NCBI RefSeq assembly: GCF_018881835.1 | Contig: NZ_JACVPO010000001.1 | Span: 930,001-994,000 of the forward strand | Length of the DNA stretch: 64,000 bases | DNA from: Polynucleobacter hallstattensis | GTDB lineage: Bacteria; Pseudomonadota; Gammaproteobacteria; Burkholderiales; Burkholderiaceae | Direction: 5' to 3' | Part shown: piece by piece, positions 19,416-28,552 of the stretch | How the letters are laid out: each line of letters begins with the position of its first letter | Position numbering within the stretch: the stretch's first letter is position 1 | Notes under the pieces: model-generated | Told to the model about the DNA's origin: nothing | The model's input: only the letters and a program-made list of their open reading frames with translations | Databases searched by the model: none | Made by a program: the position numbers and the translations under genes

Positions 19416-20197
19416 CGAGTAACTTCAAGTTCTGGTGGTTTAGGTTTTGAGTGAAAGGGTACACCTTTTAGCCATAATTTCAATGCCTGCCAGTGAATTC
19501 GACCAATAACACCCAGACTCATGAGGGGGTAGCGCAGAAAGGCAAGATAGAGGGCGCTTTTAGTCAATGGTTGAGCTAGGCCGCTGATGCTGGTATTGAT
19601 TAATGGAGCGCCATCCTCATGAAGCTCAATCCGACAAACAATATTCCGCTTTGAATTACTGTCTTGGGGAAATAAAAAGCGGAAGTGGTACTCACCTCTG
19701 ACGTCACAAAAAGGCGAGACATGGAATACCTTATTGCTCACAAGCGTCTCTCCGGATTGCAGTGCTTTACCAGAGTCATGATGGAGTAAATAGCAGTGTC
19801 GTTCGCCAAAGGTGTTATTTACTTCAGCAAGCACCGCTTGAACTTGACCATTGGTTTGGGTGCAGACCCAAAAGCTCACCGGATTAAAGACATAGCCGAG
19901 AACTCGCGGAAAAGTGTGTAGCCAAATCTCACCATCATCATGGTGAACGTGATTGTCTTTAAGGATCGATTCGATCCAGGACAGACTGTTTTCACCGCCT
20001 AATCCATGGTCTTGGTCAAAAAAGGAAAAAAGGCCAAATTGCTTATCTTTGAGTCCATGCTTGCTGAGTAATGTTGGATCATTCCTACGCGCACGCATTG
20101 GAATAGACAAAGTAAATACGCCATAGCCAAACGCATTAATAGCGGGACGAAAGCGCCGATGCTTTACTGCTCCAAAATTAATCGTTGGCGAATTCAT
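19412..20197 (-). CDS. DUF1365 family protein
   Basis: 261-residue DUF1365 protein, a family nearly always encoded beside an FAD amine-oxidase-like gene and a CFA synthase gene. Typical segments are the N-terminal GAVKHRRFRPAINAFGYGVF, then LHTFPRVLGYVFNPVSFWVC (about residues 92-111) and EVNNTFGERHCYL. There is no signal peptide. The biochemical role is not established to my knowledge. It starts one base after the FAD gene ends and overlaps the CFA gene by four bases, so strict co-expression is likely. Confidence 0.88.
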   Translation of the reverse strand: MNSPTINFGAVKHRRFRPAINAFGYGVFTLSIPMRARRNDPTLLSKHGLKDKQFGLFSFFDQDHGLGGENSLSWIESILKDNHVHHDDGEIWLHTFPRVLGYVFNPVSFWVCTQTNGQVQAVLAEVNNTFGERHCYLLHHDSGKALQSGETLVSNKVFHVSPFCDVRGEYHFRFLFPQDSNSKRNIVCRIELHEDGAPLINTSISGLAQPLTKSALYLAFLRYPLMSLGVIGRIHWQALKLWLKGVPFHSKPKPPELEVTR

Positions 20198-21586
20198 TTA
20201 CTGAGAATCTTTAATGGAGCTTGATTTAACGCGATGAGAAATACTCTCCATAAGATCCATTGCCACCAATTCTCCGGAGCGCAGACCATCTTCATGAAAA
20301 CCAAACCCTGTCCATGCTCCGCAATACCAGATTGAAGAGTTGCCCTGAATTAAAGGTAGCTCCTTTTGTGCCTGCACGGCACGCATATCAAAGACGGGAT
20401 GCGAGTAATGGATTTCTTCATGCACCAATTTTGGATTGGGATCCGTCAGTGGGTTCAGGCTCACAATAACTTGTGTGCCCTTAAATGCTTTGGGCAGTGG
20501 TTGTAATCGGTTGATTAAATAATTCACACTCACATGTTGTTGTGCAGTCGGTGTTGCACCAGATTTTGCGGTGTAGTTCCAGGCTGCCCAACAGCGTTCG
20601 GTAGTTGGCAAGAAATTGATATCTGTATGCAAAATTGCACGATTTTTTTGGTAAGGGACCGAAGCCAAAATATTGCGCGCATCTTGCCCAATGCCATGCA
20701 CTAACTCTAAGGCTTGATCGCTATGACATGCCATTACCACTTCATCAAACTGGTGTAACCCTGAGGACGTAATCACTTCGACTAGAGAGTCTACCGTTTT
20801 TTTCGCATTGACTCGAGTAACAGATTCACGAACAAATTGGATATGATGTTTCTCTAAAACTGCAACTAAAAGTTTCACATATTCTCGCGAGCCACCTTGA
20901 ACCGTAAGCCATTGCGGGCGATTTTGGATTTGTAGGAGACCATGGTTATGACAGAAGCGGACCATAGTCTGAATCGGAAACTCTAGCATCTGTTCAACAG
21001 AACATGACCAAATAGCACCAATCATTGGCAAGAAATAATTTTCTCTAAAGCTGGTGCTAAAACGATTGCGATCTAAAAAATCTTTAATGCGCTCATCTGG
21101 CTCTGAGTATTCAAGTTTGGCAGTGATTTGCTCCTCTGCCAGTCGAGTGGCGAGACGATTAAAGCGCAAGATGTCGTAAGCCATTCTCCAGAATGACAAC
21201 GAGAACAGGTTAGATCTTTGACCAAAGAAGGAATTGAGATCGTTACCAGCCCATTCAATTTTTTTACTGCGCCCAGTTTTTCCTCCCGCATCAATAGATA
21301 CTGAAAAGGACATTTCTGATGGCGCAATCGGAACCTGAATTTCTTCAAACAGACGAACTAAGCGAGGATAAGTTTTTCGATTAAATACTAAAAATCCAGT
21401 ATCGACCCCATGGGTCATCTGTCCGTGAGGAGTCTCTAGTGTGAAATCAACGGTATTACTATGGCCGCCAATATGGTCGCCACCTTCAAATAAGGTGATT
21501 TCTAAATCTGGGTGCTGCCTTAGAGCGTATGCACATCCTAAGCCAGATATACCGGCGCCAATGATGGCAACTTTTTTCTTACCCAC
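20198..21586 (-). CDS. NAD(P)/FAD-dependent oxidoreductase (amine-oxidase-like)
   Basis: 462-residue flavoprotein with an N-terminal FAD-binding Rossmann motif (VAIIGAGISGLGCAYAL) and the following acidic strand end with GGHSNTVDF, and a C-terminal FAD-contact region (WYCGAWTGFGFHEDGLRSG, about 427-445). It belongs to the amine oxidase/desaturase-like group that accompanies CFA synthase and DUF1365 genes. It starts with GTG, whose first base is the last base of the glutathione peroxidase stop (TAGTG). Related cluster genes in Rhodobacter belong to singlet-oxygen response; transfer of that role here is inference. Confidence 0.9.
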   Translation of the reverse strand: MGKKKVAIIGAGISGLGCAYALRQHPDLEITLFEGGDHIGGHSNTVDFTLETPHGQMTHGVDTGFLVFNRKTYPRLVRLFEEIQVPIAPSEMSFSVSIDAGGKTGRSKKIEWAGNDLNSFFGQRSNLFSLSFWRMAYDILRFNRLATRLAEEQITAKLEYSEPDERIKDFLDRNRFSTSFRENYFLPMIGAIWSCSVEQMLEFPIQTMVRFCHNHGLLQIQNRPQWLTVQGGSREYVKLLVAVLEKHHIQFVRESVTRVNAKKTVDSLVEVITSSGLHQFDEVVMACHSDQALELVHGIGQDARNILASVPYQKNRAILHTDINFLPTTERCWAAWNYTAKSGATPTAQQHVSVNYLINRLQPLPKAFKGTQVIVSLNPLTDPNPKLVHEEIHYSHPVFDMRAVQAQKELPLIQGNSSIWYCGAWTGFGFHEDGLRSGELVAMDLMESISHRVKSSSIKDSQ

Positions 21587-22161
21587 TAAATTTTTTCTCC
21601 AAGAAGTTTCTCGATCTCACTAGTAATACTAGAGCTTGCTGGTTTTGTCATACTGCCAAACGAATCAACTACATTACCGTTCCGATCAATCAGGTACTTA
21701 TAAAAATTCCATTTCGGTGTTGTCCCAGTTTTAGCAATGAGCATTTTAAATAGTGGGTTTGGATTACTTCCGCTAACTGAGCTCTTAGCGAACATAGGGA
21801 ATTTCACATCATAGGTATTTTTACAGAACTCAGCGATGTCTTTATTGCTACCCGGCTCTTGCTGACCAAAATCGTTTGATGGAAATCCCAAAACAACCAA
21901 GCCACGGTCTTTGTATTTGGCATACAACTTCTCCAGACCCTCGTATTGGCTCGTGAAGCCACAAAAACTGGCTGTATTAACAGCGAGAATGACTTTGCCT
22001 TGATATTGGCAGAGGCTTTGAGGCGCCTCATCCTGCAATCTTGGAAAGGTGTGGGATAAAAGGGGGCTGCAGCTGCTTGCGGCGGGAGCTGCCTTTGCGA
22101 ACGGCATTGATATCAGCAAGAAAAGTAGTGCCAATAAGTACCGCGGCATATAGCGAATCAT
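21586..22161 (-). CDS. Glutathione peroxidase, exported
   Basis: Thiol peroxidase of the GPx family, 191 residues from the ATG at 22161 (preceded by AAAGG six bases away; a longer frame begins at 22194). A signal peptide occupies roughly residues 1-25 (LLALLFLLISMPFAKAAPA), so it should act in the periplasm. The peroxidatic cysteine is in NTASFCGFTSQYEGL, where many family members have NVASKCGFT; the resolving-region FPSNDFGQQEPG and the Trp/Asn region TPKWNFYKYLI are present. It is the first gene of the minus-strand lipid-modification cluster and shares one base with the next start. Confidence 0.9.
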   Translation of the reverse strand: MIRYMPRYLLALLFLLISMPFAKAAPAASSCSPLLSHTFPRLQDEAPQSLCQYQGKVILAVNTASFCGFTSQYEGLEKLYAKYKDRGLVVLGFPSNDFGQQEPGSNKDIAEFCKNTYDVKFPMFAKSSVSGSNPNPLFKMLIAKTGTTPKWNFYKYLIDRNGNVVDSFGSMTKPASSSITSEIEKLLGEKI

Positions 22162-22252
22162 TTTGAGCCTTTGGGTGGGACGGGGATGCCCCAAGTCTAA
22201 GACATTCTGGTAAATATCGTTGAATGTAGCCCAATGCCATTAATATGGCGCT

Positions 22253-22744
22253 ATGAGCTCTTTACCCCAACCATCTTTTGAGTCTAAAGTCTGCGCTCCA
22301 ACGGAGCTGGAGGCTCGTATTGCGGCGCTCCCGAGACCCTTGGTATTTACGAATGGCGTCTTCGATATCCTACATCGAGGGCATGCCAGCTACCTAGCCC
22401 AAGCTAGGGAGTTGGGGGCTAGTCTTGTGGTGGGGGTGAATTCAGATGCCTCAGTCAAGATGCTGGGCAAGGGTGATGACAGACCGATTAATACCGAGGC
22501 TGATCGCCAGGCTTTATTGGCAGCGCTTGAGAGTGTCGACTTGGCGGTGTTATTTACAGAGCAGACCCCGTTGAATCTGATTGCCAAGATTCATCCTGAT
22601 ATTTACGTTAAGGGCGGAGATTATGAAATCGATTCCCTGGAGGAAACCCGCCTCGTGAAAACTTGGGGTGGTATGGCAGTTGCTATCCCATTTTTATACG
22701 AGCGCTCCACAACAACCCTGTTGGGCAAGATCCGCACAAGTTGA
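22253..22744 (+). CDS. rfaE2: D-glycero-beta-D-manno-heptose 1-phosphate adenylyltransferase
   Basis: 163-residue nucleotidyltransferase equal to the C-terminal half of HldE. It adenylylates heptose 1-phosphate to give ADP-heptose for LPS inner core. The nucleotidyltransferase signature is FTNGVFDILHRGHASYL (about residues 31-47), followed by LGASLVVGVNSD, then VKGGDYEIDSLEE (about 124-136) and a final family-typical YERSTTTLLGKI. The kinase half is not adjacent. Divergent from the glutathione peroxidase operon. Confidence 0.93.
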   Translation: MSSLPQPSFESKVCAPTELEARIAALPRPLVFTNGVFDILHRGHASYLAQARELGASLVVGVNSDASVKMLGKGDDRPINTEADRQALLAALESVDLAVLFTEQTPLNLIAKIHPDIYVKGGDYEIDSLEETRLVKTWGGMAVAIPFLYERSTTTLLGKIRTS

Positions 22745-22757
22745 CTAGCATTGTGGC

Positions 22758-23579
22758 TTAGAGGTTCTGTAAGAGCCAAGCCCAAAGTCCACGTAGCACT
22801 AAACCTTCAATGGGCTCTACTGGCAGTACTGCTAACTCTGGAAACTGTTTAATTTCATTTACCAAAATTTTGGCATTACCCCCATCAAGCCAAATTCGCT
22901 CGACTGGATGATTCATAGCTTTAGCTAAGTAGGCTGCGCGCAAGATTGCCCCCATTTGCGCCGCATCACAACCGCCCGTAATAGCCTCATCTGTAGTGCT
23001 GCCAAAGCTCGCTTGAGCTTCAGGCTTGTTGGCACGAACTACTAATGGCAGTTGGGCTGTGTTTTGTTGCAGGCTTTCTTGCATCAGGCTTAAGCCAGGC
23101 AAGATCCAGCCACCGTAATGGACGCCATTACCACCCAGCAAGTCAATGGTAGTGGCTGTCCCAGCGTTGATCACTAGCGTGTTGGTACTAGAAAGAGCTC
23201 TTGCGCCAATCAGTGCAGCCCAGCGATCTGCGCCCAACTTACTGGGGTCTTGATAGAGTGTTCGTAAACCTTGGTAAGGACTGCTGCCTGTGAATTGCTT
23301 CCACTCAAGATCTTGCCATTGTGGAAAGAGACTGCGTAGATTTTCAATCGCAGCATCGCCCGCTACGCAGCAAAAGGCAATAGCGTCTGGCTTAGGCAAG
23401 GTTTTAGAAATATAGTCAGATAGTTCAGCACGTAGTTCGGGTGACTGGAAAGATTTGGTACTGATCGACCCAGAATATGCCCACAGTTTTTTATTGCGGT
23501 CTGCGATGTTTTGTGTAGATTCGACTGCGGCCCACTTGAGTCGAGTGTTGCCAAGATCAAATACTAAATACAGACTCAT
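22758..23579 (-). CDS. coaX: Type III pantothenate kinase
   Basis: 273-residue ASKHA-fold kinase catalysing the first step of coenzyme A synthesis. Visible motifs: DLGNTRLKWAA (phosphate 1, residues 7-17), GADRWAALIGA (about 146), NAGTATTIDLLG (about 163-174) and the C-terminal WLDGGNAKIL (adenosine region). It overlaps birA by four bases, an arrangement frequent in betaproteobacteria where CoaX was first called Bvg accessory factor. Together with coaD at 59.0 kb it gives two CoA-pathway genes in the window. Confidence 0.94.
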   Translation of the reverse strand: MSLYLVFDLGNTRLKWAAVESTQNIADRNKKLWAYSGSISTKSFQSPELRAELSDYISKTLPKPDAIAFCCVAGDAAIENLRSLFPQWQDLEWKQFTGSSPYQGLRTLYQDPSKLGADRWAALIGARALSSTNTLVINAGTATTIDLLGGNGVHYGGWILPGLSLMQESLQQNTAQLPLVVRANKPEAQASFGSTTDEAITGGCDAAQMGAILRAAYLAKAMNHPVERIWLDGGNAKILVNEIKQFPELAVLPVEPIEGLVLRGLWAWLLQNL

Positions 23580-24376
23580 GATTGAACTCGCAAAGAAACA
23601 TCGCCTGCATGAATGACGATAGATTTGTCATGCTGATGAAGAATAAGCGCGCCAGAGTTATCCACTCCGGAAGAGATTCCAATGATGGGCTCTTTGCCGG
23701 CACCTGATATGCAAACAGACTGACCGTTAAAGGCATCCCAGTCCAACCAGGAATCTTTAAAATAGCTGAACCCATGCTGTTCAAATTGGGTCAAATATCT
23801 TTCAAATGCCTCAATCAGCTTGAGCCAAATGAACTCCGCATCTGGAATCGGTGTTTGATGAGGCATTAGTTGATCCAAAGCAGCAGCACCTAAAGCGGTT
23901 TGATTTTCTGAGTTCTGAGTAATCAATTCTGCATTACGTAAGTTCAGGCCTATGCCGATTACCATCCAAGTGGGTGAATTTGGACTGCTTTGTCCGCCTT
24001 CAATCAGGATGCCACCAAGCTTGGCATTGTTCAGTAGTAAATCGTTGGGCCACTTCAGCCTAAGACCTTGTTGATGAAGAGTGGTCTCATTGATCCCTAA
24101 AGCTCCCGCAATACCAGCAACCACCGCTAGTCCAATGACTAGGCTCAGTCCGCTCAGTTCAAGAGGGCGCTTATTGAATGGGTGGGCTAAGGAGAAGCAC
24201 AGCGTATCTCCAGGATTGGAAAGCCAAACTCTTCCAGCCCTGCCCTTGCCGGAAGTCTGATTGTGGGCAATACGAGCTACGGCATCAATTAATTCACCGG
24301 CACGCCAACGGGCTAATAAATCATCATTAGTTGATTTGGTGGTGGCAACGCGTTCGAGAATGCAATTCGGGCTCAT
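23576..24376 (-). CDS. birA: Biotin-[acetyl-CoA-carboxylase] ligase
   Basis: 266-residue biotin protein ligase that attaches biotin to the acetyl-CoA carboxylase carrier protein. The catalytic core begins almost at once (ERVATTKSTNDDLLAR), with TSGKGRAGRVWLS as the biotin/AMP loop (about residues 41-53), LKWPNDLLL (about 107) and GGILIEGG. The N-terminal DNA-binding helix-turn-helix seen in E. coli BirA is absent, so it is a ligase without repressor function. A small SH3-like C-terminal domain (about 220-266) is present. Confidence 0.93.
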   Translation of the reverse strand: MSPNCILERVATTKSTNDDLLARWRAGELIDAVARIAHNQTSGKGRAGRVWLSNPGDTLCFSLAHPFNKRPLELSGLSLVIGLAVVAGIAGALGINETTLHQQGLRLKWPNDLLLNNAKLGGILIEGGQSSPNSPTWMVIGIGLNLRNAELITQNSENQTALGAAALDQLMPHQTPIPDAEFIWLKLIEAFERYLTQFEQHGFSYFKDSWLDWDAFNGQSVCISGAGKEPIIGISSGVDNSGALILHQHDKSIVIHAGDVSLRVQS

Positions 24377-24422
24377 TTTTCTATTGTAGAAAGATCTAGG
24401 CTGGCTGACCTAGAATAAGGGA

Positions 24423-25517
24423 ATGCAACAAGAAGATCAGCGTCCTCGCAAGTTTATTTGGCCTCTCCAGGCAATGCCTTTGGCTCGAGCCATTAGCTTG
24501 AGCTATGCGCTTTTAATCATTTATGTCAGCCTAAATCCCTTTGATTTCAGTTTTGATAATGGGATCGCCCCATGGGCATGGTTGGATGCCCCTTTACCCC
24601 GCTTTATTACGCTCTTTGATGTGTCAGTCAATGTCTTAGCCTATATTCCCTTGGGGTTTTTGCTGGTCTTTGCATGCTACCCACGTTGGCGTAACTTTGT
24701 TGCCTTAAGCATCGCCTTGAGCATTAGTGCGACATTGGCTTTTAGTGTTGAGTCTCTCCAAACTTGGTTACCCACCCGCATTCCGAGCCAAATGGATTGG
24801 TGGGCCAATGTGTTGGGTGGTTTGATGGGCGGTTTATTAGCCATCCCCTTGGGCCCCCAGTGGCTCTCTGGGAGCGCAATCCGTCGTCGCTTTGATCAAT
24901 GGTTTGGCTTGAACTGGGCTGCTTGCGCTTTATTTTTACTTTTCCCCTGGGCTCAGATCTATCCCCAAAGCTCTTGGTTGGGTACGGGGGTATGGGGGCA
25001 TGCAATTTTTTCTTCCGTTGACTGGGGAACCACGGTGGTCAATCATGTCATTCAAGAGTCCATCATTACAGCGGTTTGTTGGCTCGGTACCGGACTATTA
25101 CTATCTTTGGGGATGCGTGCAAAAGCGTCCCAGTGGAAAATTCTAAATGGCCTGCTTTGCTTCACTGTTTTAGTGAAGATTGCCTTTACTGCATTGCAGT
25201 TCGGGGTGGAATTTGGTTTGTTGTGGCTTACCGCAGGGGCTATTTGGGGAATGGTGCTGGGCAGTCTATTGCTCAGATGGACTCTCCAAATTTCCTTAGC
25301 TAGCAAAGCTTGGCTTGCAATCGCCTGTTTAGTCACTGCCACCTTGGTAATTAATTTCCTGCCGGACAACCCGTATTTCATTCTGACATTACGACATTGG
25401 TATCAAGGCCGGCTATTACACTTTAATGAATTAATGCAATGGGTTTCAGTAGTATGGTTGCCACTAGCATTATTTTGGGTACTTCGAAATAGAGCCACCT
25501 TTAATTTAAAACCTTAA
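24423..25517 (+). CDS. VanZ-like family membrane protein
   Basis: 364-residue integral membrane protein with about eight to ten predicted helices. The VanZ-like part (about residues 20-140) has the typical ALLIIYVSLNPFDF, NVLAYIPLGFLLVF and a conserved acidic/glutamine stretch SVESLQTWLPTRIPSQMDWW followed by NVLGGLMGGLLA. The C-terminal half is a second set of helices with no family I can name. VanZ proteins are known from teicoplanin resistance, but the function of the broad family is unclear. Divergent from birA. Confidence 0.82.
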   Translation: MQQEDQRPRKFIWPLQAMPLARAISLSYALLIIYVSLNPFDFSFDNGIAPWAWLDAPLPRFITLFDVSVNVLAYIPLGFLLVFACYPRWRNFVALSIALSISATLAFSVESLQTWLPTRIPSQMDWWANVLGGLMGGLLAIPLGPQWLSGSAIRRRFDQWFGLNWAACALFLLFPWAQIYPQSSWLGTGVWGHAIFSSVDWGTTVVNHVIQESIITAVCWLGTGLLLSLGMRAKASQWKILNGLLCFTVLVKIAFTALQFGVEFGLLWLTAGAIWGMVLGSLLLRWTLQISLASKAWLAIACLVTATLVINFLPDNPYFILTLRHWYQGRLLHFNELMQWVSVVWLPLALFWVLRNRATFNLKP

Positions 25518-25529
25518 TTGAGATGACAT

Positions 25530-25838
25530 ATGAGTTTTCAACACCATGTTTTTTTCTGTCTAAACCAGCGCAGTAACGGCGAAGATTGTTGCGATCGTCA
25601 TAATGCTTTTGCTCTTTTTGATTTCGCAAAAAAGCGTGTCAAAGAATTGGGCTTATCTGGCCCGGGAAAAATCCGTATTAACAAAGCAGGATGCTTAGAC
25701 CGTTGTGCTGATGGCCCGGTGGCAGTAATTTATCCAGAGGGCATTTGGTACACATTTATTGATACTGAAGATGTTGAAGAAATTATTCAGTCGCACTTAA
25801 TACAAGGGCGTCCAGTAGAGCGTCTGCAGTTGGCTTAA
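25530..25838 (+). CDS. (2Fe-2S) thioredoxin-like ferredoxin
   Basis: 102-residue protein of the thioredoxin-like [2Fe-2S] ferredoxin group. Cysteines are found in HHVFFCLNQRSNGEDCC (about residues 5-21) and NKAGCLDRCADGP (about 50-62), the arrangement expected for a cluster held by two pairs. It probably acts as a small electron carrier in the cytosol; partner unknown. It begins 12 bases after the VanZ gene and is followed 22 bases later by a hydrolase gene, so all may be cotranscribed. Confidence 0.86.
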   Translation: MSFQHHVFFCLNQRSNGEDCCDRHNAFALFDFAKKRVKELGLSGPGKIRINKAGCLDRCADGPVAVIYPEGIWYTFIDTEDVEEIIQSHLIQGRPVERLQLA

Positions 25839-25860
25839 AAAGATTTCAGAAAGTTTTCTC

Positions 25861-26577
25861 ATGAATAGCCGTACAAAAATAATTCATATTGATGGTGTTG
25901 TGGGTCAAATCGAAATGTCGATTGATTTGCCAGATGAATTAAAAAATAATCCTGATTTTTCGGTGAGAGGCTTAGCTTTAGTTGCGCATCCACATCCATT
26001 AATGGGCGGAACGATGGACAACAAAGTGGCACAAACTATGGCACGTGCTTTTAATCAATTGGGTTACGTTAGTGTGCGCCCCAATTTTCGCGGAGTAGGG
26101 GCTACTGCCGGCGAGCATGATGACGGCGTTGGTGAGATGGAGGACTTATTGCACGTCACTGATTGGATGCGAACCCCTTCTAGTTGGAATCAATTTGAGG
26201 CTACTTCACAACAGGCATGGGTGCAGACTGCTAACACTGCGCCTTTGGTAGTTTCCGGTTTTTCATTTGGCAGTTTTGTTGGCACCCATTTGGTACAGCG
26301 CTTGGCAGAGCTAGGGCGCCCAGCTGAGAGGCTTGTCATGGTGGGTAGTGCGGCTGGTAAATGGGTCTTAGCACCTGTGCCTGCTGATACGATTTTGATT
26401 CATGGTGAGGTAGATGAAACTATTCCCTTGATCGATGTCTTAGATTGGGCGCGTCCTCAAGAGTTAACAGTACAAGTGGTACCGGGTGCCGATCATTTTT
26501 TCCATCGACGTTTACATTGCATACGTAACATTATTACTAGCGCTTGGTTGGGTATGCCCGATCACCGCAATCAATAA
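25861..26577 (+). CDS. Alpha/beta hydrolase
   Basis: 238-residue alpha/beta-hydrolase fold protein of the YdiC/dienelactone-like type. Oxyanion region AHPHPLMGGTMDNKV (about residues 42-56), PNFRGVGATAGEHD, nucleophile elbow SGFSFGSF (Ser about 139), acid HGEVDETIPLID (Asp or Glu about 181) and the histidine GADHFFHRRL (about 209). The length and the HPHP start fit a small family of uncharacterised esterase-like proteins. Substrate not predictable. Confidence 0.87.
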   Translation: MNSRTKIIHIDGVVGQIEMSIDLPDELKNNPDFSVRGLALVAHPHPLMGGTMDNKVAQTMARAFNQLGYVSVRPNFRGVGATAGEHDDGVGEMEDLLHVTDWMRTPSSWNQFEATSQQAWVQTANTAPLVVSGFSFGSFVGTHLVQRLAELGRPAERLVMVGSAAGKWVLAPVPADTILIHGEVDETIPLIDVLDWARPQELTVQVVPGADHFFHRRLHCIRNIITSAWLGMPDHRNQ

Positions 26578-26608
26578 AGTAAACAAAAAAGTTAAAAGAT
26601 AAAAGAAT

Positions 26609-26878
26609 ATGACTGAAGATAAAAAATCCCTCATTGAATACCCATCAGAGTTTCCAATCAAGGTAATGGGTAAGTCAAATCCAGAATACCTACCTGCAAT
26701 CTTGCACATTGCCCGTCAATTTGATCCTACGTTCGATGAGAGTAAGGTTGAGCAGCGACCCTCTAAGGATGGAAATTATCTAGGTATTACATTGCCAATC
26801 ACGGCCACTAGTCGAGAGCAGTTGGATGAGTTGTACCGCACTTTATCCACGCATCCTTTGGTGAGTGTTGTTCTCTAA
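26609..26878 (+). CDS. DUF493 (YbeD-like) protein upstream of lipB
   Basis: 89-residue protein of the YbeD/DUF493 family with an ACT-like fold. The start LIEYPSEFPIKVMGK and the end LYRTLSTHPLVSVVL are typical. The gene is regularly located immediately upstream of lipB in proteobacteria, as here, with nine bases between them. Its molecular role is not established; a regulatory link to lipoate metabolism has been suggested from context only. Confidence 0.88.
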   Translation: MTEDKKSLIEYPSEFPIKVMGKSNPEYLPAILHIARQFDPTFDESKVEQRPSKDGNYLGITLPITATSREQLDELYRTLSTHPLVSVVL

Positions 26879-26887
26879 GTTAACCGC

Positions 26888-27532
26888 ATGAGTTTTTTAG
26901 TAAAACATTTAGGGATAGCTGAATACGAGTCAACCTATCAAGCTATGCGGGATTTTACGCAGCAGCGAAATAGTGATACCTCAGATGAAATTTGGATTCT
27001 TGAGCACCCCCCAGTTTTTACTTTAGGCTTGGCGGGAGATGCGGGCAACTTACACTCCCCTAGTAATCAAATTCCATTAGTGCAGGTTGATCGTGGCGGT
27101 GAGATCACGTATCACGGACCTGGACAAATCGTGGTGTATTTACTGCTCGATCTGAGGCGTTTGGGTATTTTTGTAAAAGAGCTTGTCTCCAGAATTGAGC
27201 AGGCTTTGATTGATACATTGGCAGATTTTGGTATTCGGGCAGAAAGACATGCTGGCGCACCCGGCATTTATATTGCGCTGGAGAGTGCAATACAGGCAGA
27301 GTATCGAGGCGCCAAGATTGCCGCACTGGGTCTCAAGGTCTCCAAGGGGTGCTCCTATCATGGACTTGCCTTAAATGTAGCTACCGATTTAGCGGCTTTT
27401 GCCCGTATTCACCCATGTGGGTATGAGGGCTTAAGGACGGTGGATATGCAAACTCTTGGGATCAAGGACAATATAGACATTATTAGCCAAACCCTTTTAG
27501 GGCATTTGCAAAAGCAACTGATTTCATCATGA
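26888..27532 (+). CDS. lipB: Octanoyltransferase LipB
   Basis: Transfers octanoate from acyl carrier protein to lipoyl domains of 2-oxoacid dehydrogenases and GcvH. 214 residues, normal. Motifs are [15 protein letters not shown] (about residues 71-85), the lysine in [23 protein letters not shown] (about 140-160), and the acyl-accepting cysteine in HPCGYEGL (about 177). It overlaps lipA by four bases, so the two-step lipoate pathway is encoded together. Confidence 0.95.
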   Translation: MSFLVKHLGIAEYESTYQAMRDFTQQRNSDTSDEIWILEHPPVFTLGLAGDAGNLHSPSNQIPLVQVDRGGEITYHGPGQIVVYLLLDLRRLGIFVKELVSRIEQALIDTLADFGIRAERHAGAPGIYIALESAIQAEYRGAKIAALGLKVSKGCSYHGLALNVATDLAAFARIHPCGYEGLRTVDMQTLGIKDNIDIISQTLLGHLQKQLISS

Positions 27533-28548
27533 CCACCAATAAGCCGGACCTCGATTCCATTGCCACTACTAGTAATATTCGGCAGGATCTCAACTACGAT
27601 GCCTCGCGCAAGCAGAAATCGAGTGAGAAGACTGCGCGCATTCCAATCAAGATCATTCCCTTAGAGCAAGTACTCAAAAAGCCGGATTGGATTCGAGTAA
27701 AAGCCGCCTCTGGAAATTCTCGTTTTTCTGAGATTAAAAAGATTCTTCGTGAAAATGAGTTGGTCACAGTTTGCGAAGAGGCAAGCTGCCCTAATATTGG
27801 CGAGTGCTTTGGTAAAGGCACGGCTACCTTCATGATCATGGGCGATAAATGTACACGTCGTTGCCCATTTTGTGACGTGGGCCATGGCAGGCCAGATCCC
27901 TTGGATACAAAAGAGCCGGGTAATTTAGCGCGCACGATCGCTGCTCTGAAATTAAATTATGTGGTGATTACTAGTGTAGATCGCGATGATTTACGTGACG
28001 GTGGCGCAATGCACTATGTTGACTGCATTTCTCAGTCACGCGATCTCTCCCCCAATACACGCATTGAAGTGTTAGTGCCAGATTTTCGTGGCCGCTTAGA
28101 TAAGGCTTTAGATATTTTTTCTGAGCATGCGCCGCAAGGTTTGCCTGATGTGATGAATCACAATTTAGAAACGGTTCCGCGCTTATACAAAGAGGCGCGA
28201 CCCGGTGCTGACTACGCACATTCTTTAAAGTTACTAAAGGATTTCAAAGAGCGCTTCCCGCATATTCCAACCAAGAGCGGTTTAATGGTTGGCTTAGGAG
28301 AAACTGACGAAGAAATTTTAGAAGTCATGCGCGATATGCGTGAACACAATATTGATATGCTGACTATTGGACAGTATTTAGCTCCTTCAGGACATCACCT
28401 GCCGGTTCGTCGCTATGTGCATCCCGATGTCTTTAAGCATTTTGAAGAAGAAGCTTATGCAATGGGCTTCTCACATGCTGCTGTGGGCGCGATGGTGCGC
28501 TCTAGCTATCATGCTGATGAGCAAGCACACAGTGCAGGTGTTATCTAA
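27529..28548 (+). CDS. lipA: Lipoyl synthase LipA
   Basis: Radical-SAM enzyme that inserts two sulfur atoms into the octanoyl group. 339 residues. The auxiliary cluster cysteines are in [12 protein letters not shown] (about residues 81-92) and the radical-SAM CxxxCxxC is CTRRCPFC (about 107-114). The conserved C-terminal serine lies in RSSYHADEQ near residue 325. The N-terminus has a 45-residue polar extension typical of betaproteobacterial LipA. Confidence 0.96.
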   Translation: MTTNKPDLDSIATTSNIRQDLNYDASRKQKSSEKTARIPIKIIPLEQVLKKPDWIRVKAASGNSRFSEIKKILRENELVTVCEEASCPNIGECFGKGTATFMIMGDKCTRRCPFCDVGHGRPDPLDTKEPGNLARTIAALKLNYVVITSVDRDDLRDGGAMHYVDCISQSRDLSPNTRIEVLVPDFRGRLDKALDIFSEHAPQGLPDVMNHNLETVPRLYKEARPGADYAHSLKLLKDFKERFPHIPTKSGLMVGLGETDEEILEVMRDMREHNIDMLTIGQYLAPSGHHLPVRRYVHPDVFKHFEEEAYAMGFSHAAVGAMVRSSYHADEQAHSAGVI

Positions 28549-28552
28549 ACTT

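Noticed and set aside
28415..28552. Extension of the lipoprotein gene upstream into lipA
   Set aside because: Lies in a second frame inside the well-supported lipA gene; the lipoprotein signal begins at 28553.
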